DNA of 64,000 bases. Source: Chryseobacterium luteum. GTDB taxonomy: Bacteria; Bacteroidota; Bacteroidia; Flavobacteriales; Weeksellaceae. Both the position numbers and the translations under genes were made by a program. The stretch covers positions 307,207 to 371,206 of the forward strand of contig NZ_JPRO01000002.1 of NCBI RefSeq assembly GCF_000737785.1, read 5' to 3'. How positions within the stretch are numbered: position 1 is the first letter of the stretch; each line of letters opens with the position of its first letter. This document shows positions 60,081 through 64,000 of the stretch, in pieces. Under the pieces are notes generated by a model. It did no database searches, had not been told where the DNA came from, and saw nothing but the letters and a program-made list of their open reading frames with translations.

Positions 60081-60472
60081 TGTTCAAAAAATTTGTATGG
60101 CAAAAATAAGATTTAATTTCTCAATAATAAAATAACCTGTTGCCCATTTTGAGCGCTTTTTAATTGTTTTGGAAATCAGCGGATTAAAATTGATTGTTGT
60201 CTCATTCTTTTGATGGTAACCGTAATCCTTTCTGTTCTGGTCATCAGTTTGTTAAAAAATGCTGAATGTTGGAAATTGATTAATGTAAAAATGATTGAAA
60301 TTGTTAAAATAATACATTAAAATGTGAATAAAACATTTGGTCAGAAAATAATCTTTTCATATGACGCAGATATTGATATCTTAAATTTATCAACAAATGA
60401 TTGTTTATTTTGTAAAAATATTGATTTTGTATTGGCTTTTTTATTAAATTTAAGCGCTAATAAAAAATAATT
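60081..60472. other. AT-rich divergent intergenic region
   Basis: This is a 392-bp gene-free spacer between divergent genes. Apart from the aminotransferase -7 box at 60101-60108 and a weak TTG-N21-TAAATTTA arrangement about 25 bp before the ATG at 60473, I see no ORF, RNA fold or repeat. Confidence 0.4.
60101..60108 (-). promoter_or_regulatory. -7 promoter element of the aminotransferase gene
   Basis: TATTTTTG on the minus strand lies 20 nt before the ATG at 60080. Confidence 0.5.
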
Positions 60473-62269
60473 ATGAAAATACATTTACCATTTAGAGTTC
60501 TGCCTGTTGTAACTCTTTTTGCGGCATCGGCTATGAATGCCCAAAATTTTCAGCCTATGCCTGTCCAGTCCGGATATACGGCAGATGTTATTGCAAACGA
60601 TGTGGGGCCCGCAATGTCATCTACCACAGATGATGTAGACGGGGTTTCTTTTGCATTTGTCGCCGGAGATTTTAAAGCTACAGCCAGTAGTACACCACTT
60701 ACTTACGGACTTCCGGTCAGCGGGATTATAAATTCTGCAGTAAGTTCCACACCCGGCCTTACTTTTCAGTTAGGGGATCTGTATGGAGAGAATTCCTTAA
60801 GGATTGCGAGCAATACTGCCGGCAATAACAGTGGAACGCTGGCATTTGCCACACCGGTTGCTGCTTTTAAAGTATATATGCTTTCTACCGGCGGAAGCGG
60901 AACATGTACAGTCGATGTCACGGTTAATTTTACGGATAATACTTCCCAGACATTTTCGGATGTAGCGATCTTCGACTGGTATGGCGGATCCGATTATGCC
61001 ATTCAGGGAATCGGACGAATCAACAGAACGAATGATGTTTTAGAACCGAATTTTTCAAATCCCAGGCTATATCAGACTGCCTTAACTATTGATAATGGGA
61101 ATGAGACAAAACCTATTCAGAGTATTACTGTAGAGAAAGTAGACGGCACAGGAATTGCGAATGTTTTTGCTTTTTCAGCTGATGCCTATACGGATTGTGT
61201 GGCTCCTACACTACAGCCTGCAGGTGTGGTTACTTCAAATTCTGCCCAGGTTTCATGGACAATACCTGGCAGTATTCAGGCAGTAAGCTATGACGTGTAT
61301 TACAGCACCAGCAATACAGCGCCCACAACAGCATCAGTGCCCAATCATACCGGAATTACCGGAACTACCTTTACTATTCCGTCTTTATCATCAAGTACGG
61401 TGTATTATTATTGGGTAAGAAGCCATTGCAGCACTGCAACAGCCCAAAGTGGCTGGTCGCTACCCGGAACATTTACTACTTTGTGTGGGGCTGTGACTCC
61501 GGCATATACCAATAATTTCGACAGTTTCCCCGGAACATGCTGGGACAGTGATATTTCCGGAGGTACTCCTGCTACAGGCCCTACAGGAACAACTGCTTAT
61601 TGGTGGGAAGGTGGGTTTTTAGGCACCGGTTTCGAAGGATCAGCAACGATCAACTTATATTCATCAGGAAGAACAGGCTGGCTAAAGACAGTACCTTTCG
61701 ATCTTTCTGCAGGAACTTATAAAGTTAAATTTGATTATGGAGTAGCGGCTTATTTTAGTACCGATTCTTCGCCGATGGGGTCTGATGATGTTGTTCAGTT
61801 TCTGGTGTCCAATGATGCCGGGACCACATGGACTGTTCTTGAAACATGGAATGAAGCCAATGCACCTACCAATACTTCAACTCAATATGTGTACAACCTG
61901 ACAGGATATAACAGTGCGAATACCGTTTTTGCTTTTTACGGAACGGAAGGGACAGAAAATGATTCCCCTGATTATAATTTCTATGTAGACAATTTTACCG
62001 TTGAAAATTCTCAGTTGGGTACTTCAGAAGTAAAAGGCGGTGTAAAGAAAGTGTCGGTTCACCCGAATCCGTTCAAAGACATTCTTTATATTTCAGATAC
62101 CAGGGAAGTGAAATCTGTAACGGTGGGAGATGTTTCAGGCAGAACCATAAAAACATTTACGGGAGCTGTGAAAGAACTTGATTTGAGTACACTGAATGCA
62201 GGTCTTTATTTTGTTACGATCTACTTCAAAGACGGATCACAGTCTACAGTGAAAACGATCAAAAAATAA
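60473..62269 (+). CDS. Fibronectin type III protein with type IX sorting domain
   Basis: A 598-aa protein. A signal peptide (MKIHLPFRVLPVVTLFAASAMNAQ) precedes a beta-sandwich N-terminal domain (about 40-235) and one fibronectin type III domain (about 243-338: NSAQVSWTIPGSIQAVSYDV, YYWVRSHC). A MAM- or carbohydrate-binding-like jelly-roll lies at about 345-510, and a type A sorting domain ends the protein (VSVHPNPFKDILYI to STVKTIKK). It should be secreted by the type IX system. No catalytic site is evident, so adhesion or polymer binding is likely. Confidence 0.87.
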   Translation: MKIHLPFRVLPVVTLFAASAMNAQNFQPMPVQSGYTADVIANDVGPAMSSTTDDVDGVSFAFVAGDFKATASSTPLTYGLPVSGIINSAVSSTPGLTFQLGDLYGENSLRIASNTAGNNSGTLAFATPVAAFKVYMLSTGGSGTCTVDVTVNFTDNTSQTFSDVAIFDWYGGSDYAIQGIGRINRTNDVLEPNFSNPRLYQTALTIDNGNETKPIQSITVEKVDGTGIANVFAFSADAYTDCVAPTLQPAGVVTSNSAQVSWTIPGSIQAVSYDVYYSTSNTAPTTASVPNHTGITGTTFTIPSLSSSTVYYYWVRSHCSTATAQSGWSLPGTFTTLCGAVTPAYTNNFDSFPGTCWDSDISGGTPATGPTGTTAYWWEGGFLGTGFEGSATINLYSSGRTGWLKTVPFDLSAGTYKVKFDYGVAAYFSTDSSPMGSDDVVQFLVSNDAGTTWTVLETWNEANAPTNTSTQYVYNLTGYNSANTVFAFYGTEGTENDSPDYNFYVDNFTVENSQLGTSEVKGGVKKVSVHPNPFKDILYISDTREVKSVTVGDVSGRTIKTFTGAVKELDLSTLNAGLYFVTIYFKDGSQSTVKTIKK

Positions 62270-62293
62270 TTTTTTTAATGTCAATAAAGTTGG

Positions 62294-62325
62294 GCGGCAG
62301 TACATGGTGTACTGCTGCTTTTTTA
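62294..62325 (+). terminator. Terminator of the fibronectin cargo gene
   Basis: GCGGCAGTACA-TGG-TGTACTGCTGC is followed by a run of T residues. Confidence 0.85.
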
Positions 62326-62392
62326 TTGGTTGAATTTGAGCCGTCATATCCATAAATTTTGTTATTTTGGAAGAAATTAAAACTCACTGAAA

Positions 62393-62875
62393 ATGCAAAT
62401 TCCAGCGGACTCTGTAACGGATTATATTTCGAAAATTCCTGAAGAAAGACAGGAAGTATTCAGAAAACTATTTGATACCATCAATGATAACCTGCCAAAA
62501 GGCTTCCGGGAAAATATCAGCTACGGAATGGTGGGCTGGTGTGTTCCTCTGGAAACTTATCCCGCCGGTTATCATTGTACACCGGGTACGCCGTTGCCGT
62601 TTATGGCGCTGGCTTCCCAGAAAAATTTCATTGCCTTTTATCACATGGGAATGTATGCCGATCCTGAACTGTTGAACTGGTTTGTGGCTGAATATCCAAA
62701 GTATTCCAAAAGAAAGCTGGATATGGGAAAATCCTGTGTACGTTTCAAAAAAATGGATGATATTCCCTTTGAGCTTATTGCTGAGGTGAGCAAAAAAATG
62801 ACGGTAGAAAACTGTATCAATACCTATGAAAGCCAGTTTAAAAGAACAAAACCACCTGTTTCAAAAGAAAAATAG
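62393..62875 (+). CDS. DUF1801 family protein (YdhG-like)
   Basis: A 160-aa cytoplasmic protein with the DUF1801 layout: DYISKIPEERQEVFRKLFDT (about 10-29), ENISYGMVGWCVPLETYP (about 41-58), IAFYHMGMYADPEL (about 82-95) and KSCVRFKKMDDIPFELI (about 116-132). The fold is small alpha/beta, related to YdhG/YjdI-like proteins. No enzymatic role is established. It is probably monocistronic. Confidence 0.85.
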   Translation: MQIPADSVTDYISKIPEERQEVFRKLFDTINDNLPKGFRENISYGMVGWCVPLETYPAGYHCTPGTPLPFMALASQKNFIAFYHMGMYADPELLNWFVAEYPKYSKRKLDMGKSCVRFKKMDDIPFELIAEVSKKMTVENCINTYESQFKRTKPPVSKEK

Positions 62876-62915
62876 ATGTATGCTTCATGACACTTTATAA
62901 ATGATTGTAAATTTG

Positions 62916-62939
62916 AATGCTCCAATGCTCCAATGCTCC
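62916..62939 (+). repeat. 8-bp tandem repeat (AATGCTCC) x3 before the YiiX-like gene
   Basis: Three exact units of AATGCTCC are followed by a partial fourth (AAATGCTA). Each unit carries an ATG in a different frame, and the array ends 7 bp before the ATG at 62947. Confidence 0.8.
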
Positions 62940-62946
62940 AAATGCT

Positions 62947-63618
62947 ATGATTAAATCTAAAAAAGATATGTTTCAGAAAAGTCCGGAAACTTTAACCTAT
63001 GCCATTTTCTTTGCCCTGATTCTGCTGTTGCAGTATTGTACTCCTCAAGCTAAGTCCGGGAGACTGAAGAATGGCGACCTGCTTTTCGTTACGGCAAAAG
63101 AAACCGGGCTTTCGGGAGCGATTAATAATGTCACTCAAAAGCAGAAAGAGGCATCATTTGATCATATCGGCATTGTAGAAAAAGAGAATAATCACTGGTA
63201 TGTGCTGCACGCCGCTCCCAAAGGAGGTTCCCGGAAACAAGAGCTGAAGTCTTTTCTTACGGATCAGTCTGCTGACGGTCAGAAAGTGATCATTTACCGC
63301 CTCAAGCCGGAATATCAGAAGTCTATTTCTGCTGCTTTAACAAAGGCGGAATCCATGTTAGGAAAACCTTATAATTTCAATTATATTTTAGATGAAAACT
63401 CTTATTACTGTTCAGATTATATTGAAAGAGCTTTCCGGGAAGACCATATATTCAAACTGGAGCCTATGACATTTATTGATCCAAAAACGGGTAAAACCAA
63501 TGAATTCTGGGCAGAATTTTACAAAAAGAAGAACCTGAAAGTTCCGGAAGGAGAGCCGGGGTGTAATCCAAATGGGTTAGCCGCTTCAGATAAACTGGAA
63601 AAAATAGGAGAGTTGTAA
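62947..63618 (+). CDS. YiiX/YebB-like permuted NlpC/P60 cysteine hydrolase, lipoprotein
   Basis: About 223 aa. An N-terminal membrane/lipoprotein signal (YAIFFALILLLQYC) is followed by a permuted papain-like domain. The His is in ASFDHIGIVEKE (about 77-88) and the Cys in SYYCSDYIERAF (about 158-169), in the His-before-Cys order of YiiX-type enzymes. The family includes amidases acting on peptidoglycan or on lipids. The frame is open from the ATG at 62917, which lies in the 8-bp repeat. ATG 62947 or 62968 is more likely. Which one is used is unsure. Confidence 0.82.
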   Translation: MIKSKKDMFQKSPETLTYAIFFALILLLQYCTPQAKSGRLKNGDLLFVTAKETGLSGAINNVTQKQKEASFDHIGIVEKENNHWYVLHAAPKGGSRKQELKSFLTDQSADGQKVIIYRLKPEYQKSISAALTKAESMLGKPYNFNYILDENSYYCSDYIERAFREDHIFKLEPMTFIDPKTGKTNEFWAEFYKKKNLKVPEGEPGCNPNGLAASDKLEKIGEL

Positions 63619-63639
63619 GCAGCATCTTAAAATAACATT

Positions 63640-63675
63640 ACCCCTAGGATATAGAGAATCTTCAGGGGTATTTTT
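63640..63675 (+). terminator. Terminator of the YiiX-like gene
   Basis: ACCCCT..GAT pairs with ATC..AGGGGT and is followed by T residues. Confidence 0.7.
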
Positions 63676-63750
63676 ATGCTTTCATTCTGTTTTTGACAGT
63701 TTCAAAATCTTTATAATCTTTGGTAGCTTTTAACTTAAATTGAATATTCG

Positions 63751-64000
63751 TCACTTTGAATAGACTTTTGGAAAAAATTGTATCGCGAAGTTTTTGATTC
63801 TCATGGTGTTTGTAGTTCACGGGTTCTCGATACATTTTTCTCCGCTTTGCTGCGAAAAACACTCGAACTGACGGAGCCAATTTGGTATAGGTTGAATAAG
63901 GCATCACTTCGGGTAGACTTTTGGAAAAAATTGTATCGGGAAGTTTGTGATTCTCGAGGTGTCTGTAGTTCACGGGTTCTCGATACATTTTTCTCCGCTT
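63751..64000. repeat. 153-bp direct repeat, second copy cut by the window edge
   Basis: Unit 1 starts at about 63751 and unit 2 at about 63904 (offset 153 bp). Both carry TAGACTTTTGGAAAAAATTG, the stretch GTAGTTCACGGGTTCTCGAT and ACATTTTTCTCCGCTT. Between them ..CGCTTTGCTGCGAAAAACAC.. forms an imperfect hairpin with the flanking GTTCTCGATAC. An open frame through it on the minus strand merely repeats the unit and is not a gene. Confidence 0.8.

Noticed and set aside
62947..63618. Plain NlpC/P60 endopeptidase
   Set aside because: The His precedes the Cys, which matches the permuted YiiX-like arrangement rather than the normal NlpC/P60 order.
63674..63988. 104-aa minus-strand ORF with repeated MYREPVNY segments
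   Set aside because: The protein repeat follows exactly the 153-bp DNA repeat. There is no start context or domain. It is an artefact of repeat DNA.
1..64000. CRISPR array, rRNA operon, prophage, intact transposase
   Set aside because: No regularly spaced identical repeats with unique spacers were seen. There is no rRNA-like sequence, no phage structural genes and no full transposase frame.

Overview
The window is a 64 kb stretch of an AT-rich Bacteroidota (Flavobacteriia) chromosome, most likely Chryseobacterium or a close Weeksellaceae relative. Support comes from exact matches to the Bacteroidota -7 promoter element TAnnTTTG in front of about twenty genes and the absence of Shine-Dalgarno sites. 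It also comes from two type IX secretion (T9SS) cargo proteins with C-terminal sorting domains, a T9SS plug protein, the rpmB-rpmG-DUF4295 cluster and GG-leader Cys-rich peptides of the kind seen in this genus. No rRNA, CRISPR array, prophage or intact insertion sequence was found. One tRNA (Cys) is present.

Layout. 1-6150 (minus): a eukaryote-like OPRT-OMPDC fusion cut by the left edge, a DUF1232 protein, two thioredoxin-fold proteins, chorismate synthase, a large polytopic membrane protein and a glycine-zipper lipoprotein. 6151-8000: a lipoprotein gene, then a decayed interval with three strong terminators, a gene remnant, a small secreted ORF and tRNA-Cys. 8016-10299 (minus): RDD, DUF4403 and FolB. 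10640-11949: four small Cys-rich leader peptides (three plus, one minus) and a 90-aa orphan. 11949-15619: nadA, gmk and yicC, with miaA divergent. 15857-22745: a tripartite RND efflux operon (MFP, pump, outer-membrane channel) and its TetR regulator, with four copies of CTAAC(A/G)GTGTTA(A/G) as likely operators. 22904-29805: a thioredoxin-like protein, then an apparent trehalose locus (AraC regulator divergent from MFS transporter, GH37 trehalase and TonB receptor).

30052-36210: an MBL hydrolase, the T9SS plug, ferrochelatase, a frameshifted FMN reductase, a Nfu scaffold, a gamma carbonic anhydrase and a lipoprotein. 36295-44885: a PIF1-like helicase with a duplicated 3' scar, an LLM flavin oxidoreductase, a RibBA fusion whose RibA half looks inactive, Fmt and RecQ. 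44963-47979: two tandem OmpA-like proteins (one lacking the peptidoglycan-binding domain) and folK. 48000-52301: SppA, a GlsB-like protein, FtsY, an exported RidA, DUF4295, L33 and L28. 52542-64000: two T9SS cargo proteins flanking lnt, vanZ-like, proC, murB, a lipoprotein and an aminotransferase, then a DUF1801 protein, a YiiX-like hydrolase and a 153-bp direct repeat cut by the right edge.

Most of the window is housekeeping metabolism (pyrimidine, shikimate, folate, NAD, riboflavin, haem, proline, peptidoglycan), envelope biogenesis and translation. The least ordinary parts are the leader-peptide cluster, the multi-operator efflux system and several families of intergenic repeats (a 16-bp TTAGGG-like minisatellite with a conserved hairpin, a TTAGAAAT array, an element with inverted ends, and REP-like hairpins). 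Near-leaderless promoters and the duplicated helicase tail also stand out.
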